Positions 12,345 through 22,484 of a DNA stretch of 64,000 bases are shown piece after piece. The DNA is taken from positions 16,751,366-16,815,365 of the forward strand of contig CM069611.1 of NCBI GenBank assembly GCA_035771175.1, given 5' to 3'. A model generated the notes under the pieces. That model was not told where the DNA came from and searched no databases. It worked only from the letters and a program-made list of their open reading frames with translations. The position numbers and the translations under genes were made by a program. The stretch's first letter is position 1. The number at the start of each line of letters is the position of its first letter. The stretch comes from Paratinospora sagittata (lineage: Eukaryota; Streptophyta; Magnoliopsida; Ranunculales; Menispermaceae).

Positions 12345-12625
12345 ATTATCCAAATTCATGTGTCCCATACCACATGAATTTGGTAATAAGGGTGTCAACC
12401 AAGTTAAGTTGTATGAACACGGTCTCTATAAAACATCGGCTGAAGATGAGTTCACTAATATTGTCGTCTAAGTTTACTCGTCCCATACCGTGTAAACTTA
12501 GTGATAATGTTAGTAACACAACTTTCCCCAATGTTTTTTTTCACACAAGGTCGTGGATTTTCTTACTTCTACATTTTATTTAGTATCCTCCAATTTTGTT
12601 GTGTCCCGTACCACTCCAAAGTTAG
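12345..12625 (-). repeat. Three hairpins with invariant loop GTATGGGA, ~120-nt spacing, upstream of element B gag
   Basis: In B's sense direction three stem-loops share the loop GTATGGGA (third copy GTACGGGA) at 12363-12370, 12481-12488 and 12604-12611. Loop spacings are 118 and 123 nt. The copy nearest gag has a perfect 13-bp stem that extends to 17 pairs with one bulge (12345-12387). The second has 11 of 12 pairs (12469-12500). The third has about 9 of 12. Stem sequences differ between copies while pairing and loop are kept. The spacer also recurs weakly (GTTGAYA, CTTATYCC). Element A has the same array at 18773-18939. Confidence 0.8.
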
Positions 12626-12724
12626 TGATACAAAAGAAAAATGGTTGTAAGTCGGCCCACCAAAGATAGTCTTAAACAAAACATTTTCATTCATATATAT
12701 AAAAAAATATTACAATGCCAGTAA

Positions 12725-15700
12725 TCATTCTTGATTTTCCAACTTACTACCGCTCCTCCTAGACCTCCTGCTAGGCACAGAAAGACCACTAGAAGAAAGT
12801 TGAGAAGTTGCTCGCTGTTCTTCGACGTTTTGCGTACGTGTTAACAAAGCATTTTGAGTCTCATCCATCCGAGCAATACTAGATACAATCACATTTAACT
12901 GCTCGAATGGGTTAGTCGATTGCCCCATCGATGATTTGTCGGTCGACTGTTCCATAGGTGGAAGGTAGGACATAGGCATTGGTGAAAAGTATTAGCCGTA
13001 TGGTTGACTTATAGGTGGAGGGTAATTGTTTTGATTGTAGGGGGATTCCCTAACTGGAACCTCTTGTACACTTGGATATGCTTGAGTCAAAAATTCTTGA
13101 AATAATGGACTCATTGGGATATCTTGTCTTCCAAAATTTGGTGCTGCACAATTTTGTTGTTGTTGGTTCATAGGAACTTGCGGAACTGGCCGATACAGTA
13201 CCTCAGGAGTTGAAAATCTTTGGTATGTAATATTGCCTTGAGTTGATATGTTCTAGGAAGGTGGATTTGCTGGAACTCTATGTCCATCCTGATTTGGTTG
13301 AGGTTGATTTAGGTTGCCAAAAAAATCATCCTCAGAGAATAAATGATCGGGTTGATCATTATTCGGGATTGGATTTGCCGTAGGGTTCTGGTTTGGATCA
13401 CTATTTGGTCCCTCCCTAACAGGAATCTTGCGCCGACTTTTTCGTTAACTACGTCCATTTTTGTCTCTAATTCTTTTTTCATTTCCTCCTAAAGTTGCGC
13501 CGAATATCTCCTCGTCAGTCACCCCTCCACTCGTGACGAACGTCTTGAAGATAGAGGATGCTGTAATTGCAACAGTGATCTGCTTCGAAGACTCATCAAA
13601 AGTGTTGACGTTTGCCTCGTATAGCATCCTCATGATCAAGACTTCGTAGCCGAGGAGCTCCTTCCTTGAAGGGTTTTGAATCACCCGCAACATTTGTTGG
13701 ATAATTATGTGAGGTAGGGAGACCTTAATTTTCTTCTCTATGTAGTATAGCACAAGAAGTTGAGCCCTTGACATAGCACCTCTAGTTACCTTTTTCGGAA
13801 AGATGTTGCTGAAAACGATCTTCCCAAGGCTGGCAAGAGGTGGTTTAACGAGATTGTTTGGGAGGTGGGCGTACGTCAATTGGATGTATGGCTTTTTGGC
13901 GAGGGAATTGAACAACTGTTGTCACAACGCCCCTGATGTAGGCTGACGTCATGACCGACACAGTGTACTATACACTGTACATACCCATATACAGTATACA
14001 ATACATTGTCAGCCTCAACGAACATTCACAATAATTCCCAAAATTTATAAAAATTTTGGCAGCATCTCCTCATAAAATGGACATTTCACACTTTTTCCTG
14101 ATATACCACAAATCAAATCATATATATATATACTCATTCACAATATTCATTCGTGTCATTCATTCCACAATAAATAATCCTCCCAATATCACAAGCACTT
14201 CATAACCCAAAATGTTCAAATACTATTCATTTCTCAAGCCATTTCATCCACCGTGATCGTATGATTAAATATATCATCATTAAACATTTTATAATCCAAA
14301 TAGCAAAACCCATACTCTCATTCAATCCAACTATGTGATAGTATATAAATAATAATGTGATAATTATACTTATCGAAATAAAAAAAAGTAACCCATATCC
14401 TCCAGTGCATACATACATATACCAAACAAATGCAATCACGTGATTATCACTCACGGATTTTTCTTTTTCCCTTCGACTCGGTACCTGAAATATTGGACGA
14501 AATGGAGTGAGCAATCAACAAGCTCAGTGAATATATCTCTTGATATGACAATCATATGCATTTAGGGAAACATGACATTTAAAATCATTTAAAACAATTA
14601 TTAAAGACATGCATCATTCAACGAATATATCATACATGTCAACAACATAGATTTCATGATTTTTCAAGAAAACAATGCATTATTTTCAACTAAAACCACA
14701 ATCTCCCTCCTTCTCGTAATGGAGCAGGTATGAACTCCTTATTATGCACCGATAAGGAGCCTACGCTGGACCTCACATTACTCAATTCATAGTCATTTCA
14801 AGGATCTCCAATCCTTATTAAGACAGGCCTACTGATAATGAGGTTACGCATAACACTCATCCGGGTCTAATTCCTAACGAAATGACACCAACTTGCCTTT
14901 GCAAGTCTCACATGCTCCAATGCTAAAAAAAATCATTTATGAATGCAAATTAAAACACAATGGAATGATATATACATATCATATTTACATTCAAACATTT
15001 CATATATATATAATGTCATACAAGAACCAAATCAAGAAAATATACTCACAGTACAAGACTTTCCAGCTTAAGTACAATCACCGTCGCTTTCAAGTCTAGT
15101 TCCAATTTAAATCCAATTAACTCAACCTGTGACAATTACTCCTTAATTCAATTTCATTTATTCATATCTATTTACATATTTAATTTCTCAACTCATTTCA
15201 AGTCACTAATAATAAAGATCAACTTGAAAAATATTACACACATTCTGTGAATTTAGATTCTAACTCAATTTAAGAATTATAAGCAGTTGAAAAACTACTA
15301 TCTGGTTTCTATGGTCAATCTAGATATTTTCACAAGAAAGAACAGTGAAAATATATTTCCAATTCATATTTCCATTAGTTCTCAATTTTATTTTTCTCCT
15401 GGAACATATATCAATTTTATTAAAAACATAAGACATTCCTAAAATTATTCTGTCCACATCGACACGTGTAAAATCAGTCATACTACCATTCTACTACCTT
15501 CAACATGTATTTTACTAAGGTTCTACACGTTCGCGAAGGTCACGAAAGTAAATTCTACTCACCAAAATCATATATTTAGTTACTAAAAATATCAAATCAT
15601 ATCCAAAAATCACAATCTTAGTATTGAAACGTCCGAAATTCAGTTCTCTATGATTCTATGATCTCAAACTGGAGTTTCACTGGATTCCAATTCCATTTTA

Positions 15701-17127
15701 TTCACTGAAAATAATCACAGTACTGTTTACGTCACTGTTCATTGGAAATATGGATATTTTTACTAAAATTGTCAAACGGTCTCCAAAAATTATGAAATTA
15801 GTATCGATGGACTCACAACAGTTCATTCTACCATTCTATAGCCTTAAACTGAAGTTTCATCGGGTTTTAATATGATTCGAAATGTTTCCAATATAAACTC
15901 TAGCTTCCAACAAACTTCTAACAACCATAAAAACTCCAAATGAATAAATAAATAAAATCTAACCACATATTCAGGGCTTCTACAGTCTAAGGAATATTTT
16001 TCAACCCTTCGAGTAAATTTTCATTCAAGTTGGGTCAAAACCCCAATTTCGAAAACGCCGTAAAATGACTTCCATAGCAAGAATTAATTCGAGAGACTTG
16101 TTTATCTAGCTTAGATATCAATTTTACGAAGAACTAAAGTGAAAATCACTTACTGCGGGTCCCAAATTAGGCCAAAATCTGCGTTCCACCTCCTTTTCCT
16201 CTTCCTTCTTCTCCGTTCTTCTTTTTTCTCACTCTTTCTCTTTTCTTTCTTTTTTTTGACATTGGTGAGAGTTTGAGAGATTAGAAATGAGAGATGATAA
16301 GTATATATAAAACATGATCATATGCACCTCATCTAACTTAATAAAGCAACTTCCCCATCTTAATATTTAACTTTCATTCATTAAATCATACTATTCATTA
16401 ATTCATTAAATCATACTACAATCCACATATTTAATTAACCAACCCCATAAATTAATCAATTTAATTCAACTCAATTTTTTAACTTGTAAGCACCCATATA
16501 GGATGATCTCATATGTATCATCTTCATTTAATAATTTTATTTATTTACTAATACCCCTTAAATCTAGCATGTATTTTCATACACGCGTATATTTGGTTCC
16601 TACATATAAAATACGCATATTATACATCTTGATATATGCGAAATTCAACGAATGTATTTAATTAAAACTACAGGGTGTTACAACTGTTCCTTGGACTTAG
16701 CAGTCTCTGCAACTGTCTGGGGTTCGTGTGGATCAATGATTTTATCTCCAATCGAGATCTCCATAAGTCGCGAAATAATTTTGACGTTGATAGAAATCTT
16801 TGTTCCCCTGACTGTTGTCTCCAAGACAGGGCTGATCCCATCTTCTTGATGTCTCACACAATTTATGGCTTTGTAGAAAGACTTCACCAAGTTGAAGGAG
16901 ACGTAACCCTCAACTTTTGTTATGTTCAACCACCCCAACGTTGTGAGTTTTTCGTGAAGGATCGGACGGAAGCGGAGATCTCTATTGTCGATACTCCTCA
17001 TAATCATAACCTCCTTGTTGAACAGTTCTGTAAGTCTGGTGAGAATTGGTTTTCGACTACTGGAAGTCGTTCCTTCACTTGAGCCCATTATTTTGTTGAA
17101 AGGAAAATAAACTTGTGAAATACACAA
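12725..17127 (-). pseudogene. Element B leader ORF (~540 codons), split by solo LTR T; resembles plant transposon-associated domain proteins
   Basis: The frame is open on the minus strand from 17127 (second ATG at 17088, protein MGSSEGTTSS) to 16683. Solo LTR T interrupts it, and it resumes in the same frame at 13919 and runs to 13445. It then continues in that frame past three isolated stops (near 13445, 13255 and 12995) to a final stop at 12725. The N-terminal ~300 residues (MEISIGDKIIDPH, LVLYYIEKKIKVSLPHIIIQ) recall the 'putative plant transposon protein' domain family; this is from memory. The C-terminal ~230 residues are rich in Pro, Gln and Asn with a basic tail (SRRSRRSGSK). I see no nuclease or polymerase motif. 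It sits between primer-binding site and gag, in sense. Function unknown. Confidence 0.65.
13920..16682 (-). mobile_element. Solo LTR T (2.76 kb) inside the leader ORF of element B
   Basis: In plus orientation it starts TGTCACAACGCCCC and ends CAGGGTGTTACA. The 5-bp target duplication ACTGT flanks it (13915-13919 and 16683-16687). Removing it restores an uninterrupted reading frame across the junction, which confirms both ends. The gypsy LTR block CACTGAGC...GCTCACTCC lies on the minus strand (14504-14529), so T is oriented minus. It has no internal coding region. Confidence 0.9.
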
Positions 17128-17426
17128 AATATATTCCTACATTTTTAAGATTTATGCCTTGTCCGTTGGACAATATATTCTATTTTTATTTTCTCTTGAT
17201 ATTTATGCCATCATTTAATCCAAATTTTTCATTAGCAACATGATATATATATATATATATATATATTTGAATCTAAACTATATAAAAACTATATAGTTTT
17301 CTAGATATATATTTAATATAAATCTCAATTATATATAAATCATATATATATATATATATAGTTCTAAAGATATATATATCTAATAAAATTTTTCTTCTCC
17401 TAATTTGTGCGGGTCGTGGACCTTAC

Positions 17427-17438
17427 GCTCTAATACCA
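17427..17438 (-). other. Primer-binding site of element B
   Basis: The minus-strand sequence TGGTATTAGAGC lies five bases inside the 5' LTR end. It is the tRNA-Met-type site with one substitution (TGGTATCAGAGC expected, C to T). Confidence 0.85.
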
Positions 17439-17443
17439 TTAAA

Positions 17444-18717
17444 TGTGACACCCCGCCCGGACGCGCCTAAACCGGCGGGACACTCACGGACGGGGCGGGA
17501 ATGCATTATAACAATAACCGAGTGCGCAGAAACACGATTAAGTACAAGTCTGATTTCATTAATTTCAGAATATATTTGTACATGAAATAATTAAGGGAAC
17601 ATCTTCCCAAAATCCCCAATGAATAATATAAAAGGTACAAAATGTAGGTCCCAAAAACCTGCACCCAGTCCACCCTAATCTCCTGTGAAAAATTGGATAA
17701 CAACGGGGTGAGCTACATGCTCAGTGGGTAAAATAGTTCGTGAATATAACAATTAATAAAGCAAACTTCATAATCAAATATCATAAATACACATCAGAGC
17801 ATCATAATCAATCCAACATGTATGTATTCATGACACCGTCTCGTATTGGTTCCATGATTGTACGTCGTCTGAGTTCATGTATAGATGTCCCCCCCCCAGG
17901 AGTAGCCGAGTTGTCATTGTACGTCCCTCTCCAAAGAAAAATAATGAATAGTGAGCATTGTTTCTAACTATTCTATGAATCATAAACCACATACGTCCCT
18001 AGGTGGTGCTTATATATGATGTCAATGCATGAACAGGTCCTGTCTTTACTTATCTTTAGACAGGATTTGGCAGCGTCTGGTGATCCTTATTAGGGTCGGT
18101 ATCACCACGTGCAAGGACATTCAATATTACTTGTACAAGCTGATAGCTTTCAAATTAGACCAACCAGATCAGTCTCCAGTGCGAGAGGTGAGACACAAGG
18201 TCTACTTAAATATCAATCGTCTAGAACAGCACGCTGCATCTCGTTCACTATTTAAAGTTATTGAGGACAAGACTGAGTCTGGTTGAGCCAGATTGACCAC
18301 TAATCCGGCATCGCAATAGTGTAATACATGAACTCCAAATATACAGGCATAAGTATGACAAGTATAAACATTATACGCAATAATGCAGTGTAAATGAATA
18401 GTAGACAATGATAAATGAATGTAAACTTTAATAAAAGTTATAAGACACGTAAACCTATGTTTCGTTCCCTACCTTCAGATAATAATTTCCTCGAGAACTG
18501 GCGCCTTCCCCCAAGCAGAACCACGCTGCACCGCGCAGAAAGTCTCAAAAAGAGAAGAAAAACTCAAGGAAAATGAGAGAGAAGAGAGAAATCACATGGA
18601 GAAGTGATTTGGTGTGAGATATGAGGAGGGGGTTCCTTAAATAGGAAAAAAAAGCGCTCAAACGTTCGAGCAGGTGCCTAGAGTTCAATTTTTTTTGTGC
18701 AATGCTAATGTATTACA
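17444..18717 (-). repeat. 5' LTR of element B (1274 bp)
   Basis: It pairs with 2687-6630. In sense it starts TGTAATACATT and ends GGGTGTCACA. A TATA-like CCTATTTAAGGAACC lies on the minus strand near 18632-18646. The block CACTGAGC...GCTCACCCC lies at 17705-17726 (minus), followed by a pyrimidine tract and CACAGG. Confidence 0.9.
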
Positions 18718-18772
18718 TTCCCTGTGTGCATGAGACCATGTTTGATGGGGTGGTGGCGAATCATAAGTTTTA

Positions 18773-18939
18773 ATTATAGGCATACTTGGAGTGGTATGGG
18801 ACATCTCAAGTATGATTTGTAATTAAGATGAATGAGGAGAAATCATCCCATGGCCAAGTTTGACAATTATGGAAAAAGCTAGTTGATAATTCTTATCCTT
18901 AAATTTGAACGGTATGGGACATAAAAATTTGATGGATAA
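18773..18939 (+). repeat. Two hairpins with loop GTATGGGA, 118 nt apart, upstream of element A gag
   Basis: The first has arms CATACTTGGAGTG and CATCTCAAGTATG (18781-18793 and 18802-18814) around loop 18794-18801: 12 of 13 pairs including two G-U. A flanking TAATTA on each side could extend it. The second has loop 18912-18919, outer arms TTATCC and GGATAA, and an inner AAATTT/AAATTT pairing (18893-18939). Loop and spacing match the array in element B on the opposite strand. Confidence 0.8.
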
Positions 18940-19272
18940 CTGTTATCCGCTTGATATTTCCATCAATTGCGATGTTTGTTTGAAAAAACTATAATTCACA
19001 CCATGATAACTTAGAAACAACTTGACCATAACATCAGTACCAATTCACTGAATATAGTGTGTTTTTACAAACAACTTTATGTAGTTTTACAAATAAACTT
19101 TGAACTCATATATATACATAGTCTTGCGAAACAAACCAACTGAGATTTAACTATTTTGAAACCTATATTCAGCAAATGGAACCGATAAACCCCATGCCTT
19201 AAACCTAGAAGCTAGGTGAGAAACCGAATAATCTAACTAGGAAACTAAAATAACTCTTATTTGTACCGCAGT
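18940..19272 (+). other. Element A leader, last part before gag
   Basis: An AT-rich untranslated leader between the hairpin array and the gag start, containing a short TATATATACA run near 19110. I see no ORF or further hairpin with the shared loop. Confidence 0.5.
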
Positions 19273-20375
19273 ATGCAGGTACAAACGCAACGCCAAGTTA
19301 CCAATGGCTCATTCTAGGCTTCGAGGAGTGAGCTACCTGGGGATGCGAGACCATCCAGAATAGAGACAACATTTACTCCGGAACGATTCATAAAAGACGT
19401 GAATACACTAGGTGGAGCATCCACAACCAATCCACCACCATCAAAGATGGGCAATGGGTCATCGGTACAATTGCTAACCGAGATGGAAAAAAATTTCCAA
19501 TGGTTCATGGACTTCAGAATGGAAGAAGCCCAAAGTCAACATGTTGAAATTCAACCATTTCACGCAAATGCAGGAAGAATAGAAGAGGATTATCAGACCA
19601 AACAAATAACAAAGTTTAAAAGATTGCAGCCATTGACTTTTGAAGGAAAACCAGATGCGAAAACCGCTCAAAAGTGGCTAGATGAAACTCAAAAAGGCCT
19701 TTGAAGCTATGAGGGTTCTGGATGAGAGAAAGATTCCACTTGCTGCATATCAATTGGTGGAAATTGCGCACAGTTGGTGGAAAATGATTAAGGAAGATCT
19801 GACCTTGGATGTGGCTAAAATGACATGGCCATAATTTGAAGCCATGTTCATTAAGGAATACTTTCCCAAAGCCATGAAAAGGCAGAAGCGTTAGAATTTT
19901 CCAAATTGTACCAAGGACATCTGACGGTGCAGGAATATTCAGCAAAATTTACAGAATTGTCAGTATTTTTTCTTTCAACAGTGGCAAATGAGAGAGATAA
20001 AGCTGAAAAATCTATAATGGACTTAGGCCTGAGTTAAGGCAAGCCTTGTCCATTTTAGAAGTAGAAAATTATATGGAAGTTCAAACCGAGCCATGAAGTT
20101 CGAGCAAGAGAGGCGGCAACAGGAACATAGAAGAATGAAAGGGAAACAACCTGTTACCTTCCAAGGATTTGAAAACTCAAGGAAATTCCAAAGGAAGGAA
20201 CCGATGGAAAGTCAGAACATGGTTGAATCCAAGTTTAAGCCACAAGAATTAGGTCAAGGAAATCATAATCAAAATCAAGTGAACTCGAGAAACAACAAGG
20301 AAGGACATGAATTTAACCCAGGAAATGGAATCCCTAAAAGAAACCAGGGAGCAAAACCAAACCCTGGACAATAAC
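19273..20375 (+). pseudogene. Element A gag (broken)
   Basis: The ATG at 19273 (protein begins MQVQTQRQVTNG) matches the position of the B gag start relative to its hairpins. One in-frame TAG follows, then the gag core: KFKRLQPLTFEGKPDAKTAQ at 19609-19668, and after a frameshift near 19700, YQLVEIAHSWWKMIKED and FIKEYFPKAMKRQ. The C-terminal part (20093-20374) is very hydrophilic and rich in Gln, Asn and Lys, as in RNA-binding gag tails. It is clearly related to the gag of element B. Confidence 0.8.
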
Positions 20376-20380
20376 AAGAG

Positions 20381-21240
20381 ATGAGAACATGTTACCAATG
20401 TGGACGAGCGGGTCACATTGCAAAAAAATTTCGTCAACCTCGAACAAAAGTTCAGACAAATCAATATAATGTGCCAAGGCAGCAAAATCAAGGCAAAACA
20501 CTTGCTGCCACGGCACATGAGCAAATTGACACTACTGTGGTTGAAGGTAAATTTCTTTTATTCAACTCCCAAGTTCGAGTATTGTTTGTCACGAGATCCA
20601 CCCATTCGTTTTCGTTCATAACTCCTTCCATAGTACAACAGTTAGGGTTAGAAATTGAACCTTTAAATCCTAGAATGATGGTAATCACGCCAGTGGGAGC
20701 AAGGGTAGAAATTACACAATTATACTCAAAATATGAACTTAAGATAAGTGATGAACCTTTCTTCGTAAATTCCTTGATTTTAAACATTGAAGATTTTGAT
20801 ATAATTTGAGGAATGGATTGGTTAATTAGATAATTCCCCCGGGTTACCACCTATTCGATAATTTGATTTTGAAATCAAGTTACTATTGGGGATAAAGCTA
20901 GTATTTATTCCTTTGTGTCGAATGGCTCACACCGAATTGATTGAGCTAGATAAACAACGTAGGGAATTGGAAAGGAAAGGTTTCAAAAATAATACCCATT
21001 ACCCCGAATGGAGGACTTTTTTTATCAGTTGTGTGGTGTGCAATATTTTTCAAAACTAGTTCTCCATTCCGAATATCATCAATTGAGAATCAAGGAGGAA
21101 GATATTCACAACACAACCTTCCGAACCCGAATTTATAGTAATGCCTTTTGGTCTAACAAATGCTCCGACAACATTTATGGATTTTATACACCGAATATTT
21201 AGTCATCACATTTTCACCAGTAAATCTGTTGTTGCTTTAC
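20381..21240 (+). pseudogene. Element A zinc knuckle, protease and truncated reverse transcriptase
   Basis: A zinc knuckle CYQCGRAGHIAKKF (last Cys changed to Phe) starts at about 20390. The protease region contains VLFVTRSTHSFSFI (consensus DTGATHSFI, catalytic Asp lost) and ends EDFDII near 20809. RT follows only in pieces: TELIELDKQRRELERKGF, then a jump to MEDFFYQLCGVQYFSKLVLH and GLTNAPTTFMDFIHRIF. The segment normally joining them and everything downstream of the RT active site are missing. The element could never move by itself in this form. Confidence 0.8.
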
Positions 21241-21360
21241 TCTAGCAACAAGATTTGGATTGGTAATCATCTGTGGGTAAGATATTTTCGTGAATATTAC
21301 ATTCAAAATTTTGCAGACAACTATAGTTGCTAAGAAACAAATTTTGATGACGAAATTCTT

Positions 21361-21374
21361 TAAGAGGGGAAGGT
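21361..21374 (+). other. Polypurine tract of element A
   Basis: TAAGAGGGGAAGGT directly precedes the LTR start TGTAACATTTT. It is the plus-strand primer of reverse transcription and fixes the 3' LTR boundary. Confidence 0.8.
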
Positions 21375-22484
21375 TGTAACATTTTCACCCAAAAAGCCAA
21401 AAAAGAACAAAAGGACAAGATTGGTATTATGGAAAAGTTGAAGGATAAAAATTGAAAAAGGACATAGTTGATATTATTTAAAAAGGATTTTCTCGAGATA
21501 TATCTCGAGAAAAGATATAATAGGTATTTCTTGAAAAGAATCTTACCCAAGCAAATGACGAGGCGATATATAAATAAAAAGTTCAAGGGCATTTTGGGAA
21601 AGTGCTAAAAATTTCATCCTATAAATAGGGGGGTCATTTTCAGATTTCATTCAAACTTTTCAAAACTTTTTTTTTTAAGATTTTCGATATTTTCAGGAAA
21701 AGCTTAAGGAATTGTTATTTTACTACACATTTCAAGGTGGGGAGGAAACTATGGTTTGTGCATTCTAGTCTTTGTATTAAAAGTTCATATTCATACTATG
21801 GTTATGCTCACGACTTTACTTTCACTAGTAAAATGTTATTTGGGTTGGAAGTTGGCCCTTGCAAAATGCTAGACGCAACTTATTTGGGTGGAAAGCTAAC
21901 CCTTACAGGATTGCTAAATGCAGCTTATTCTTTTGGATTTCATAAACATATGCATATGTGTGCAATTGTTATTGTTATATTCCTGTTTGAATATTTATTT
22001 TGATTATTTGCCTAAAATGTGAAAATCCGCTAGGAGACCCATTGGGCATAAACTCACTCTTTCAATCTTATCTTTTCGAAAATTAATTAGTCATGGGTAA
22101 TGCAGATATGACGAAATAAAGAAAGAAAAGAATAAGTTGGTGCTACAAGATGAGATGAGATGTTGTTCGACAGGCGGGCCGAAAGTTATGCAAACACAAT
22201 TGGTTGTTATATATATATAATATAAGTAAGCTGGTAGAATGAGTATTATTATAATAAATGAAAGTCGTGAAGTTGCGGAGTTGTACAATAAAATGGCTCT
22301 TACAGCCATATATACGTAGTATATATAATGTATAAATGTGATGTTAATAAAAGCGAAGTTTGAGAAATTGTGCACCGAATTTGTATATGTGTTGGTATAT
22401 GTTTGGCATTACAATTGTTTACCTGTGATCAAAGAGTACAAATGAGAAAAAGAAAAAGAAAAGAGTACTGATTGGGGTGTTTCA
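21375..22484 (+). repeat. 3' LTR of element A (1110 bp)
   Basis: It starts TGTAACATTTTCACCC and ends GGGGTGTTTCA, where the 5' LTR has GGGGTGTTACA. It contains the TATA box near 21619-21630, two copies of the 45-bp repeat, a perfect palindrome at 21488-21513, and the CATTGGGC...ACTCACT block near 22040-22058. Copia coding sequence begins at the next base. Confidence 0.9.

Larger units (their letters stand above)
2687..18717 (-). mobile_element. Element B: Ty3/gypsy chromovirus with extra 5' ORF, nested in element A
   Basis: LTRs lie at 2687-6630 (3' LTR, itself interrupted) and 17444-18717 (5' LTR). Minus-strand order is LTR, primer-binding site (17427-17438), leader ORF, hairpin array, gag, protease, RT, RNase H, integrase, chromodomain-like tail, polypurine tract, LTR. 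The C-terminal tail resembles the Tekay/Del-type chromodomain class. Removing solo LTRs S and T leaves about 10.7 kb. Flanks TTTCT (left) and TTCCC (right) would be a target duplication differing by two C-to-T changes. All coding parts carry stops or frameshifts, so it is dead. Confidence 0.9.
1..22484 (+). mobile_element. Element A: Ty3/gypsy LTR retrotransposon, internally deleted, host of nested element B
   Basis: Two LTR copies in direct orientation bound the element: 1-1123 (missing roughly its first 70 nt at the window edge) and 21375-22484. A primer-binding site follows the left copy and a polypurine tract precedes the right copy. Gag, protease and a fragment of reverse transcriptase lie at 19273-21240. 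The rest of pol (RT C-terminus, RNase H, integrase) is absent, so RT fragments run almost directly into the polypurine tract. Element B (2687-18717) sits inside the leader. On the right, the LTR end at 22484 is followed at once by copia pol coding sequence, so A inserted into element C. The target duplication of A cannot be read because the left edge is outside the window. Confidence 0.85.
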
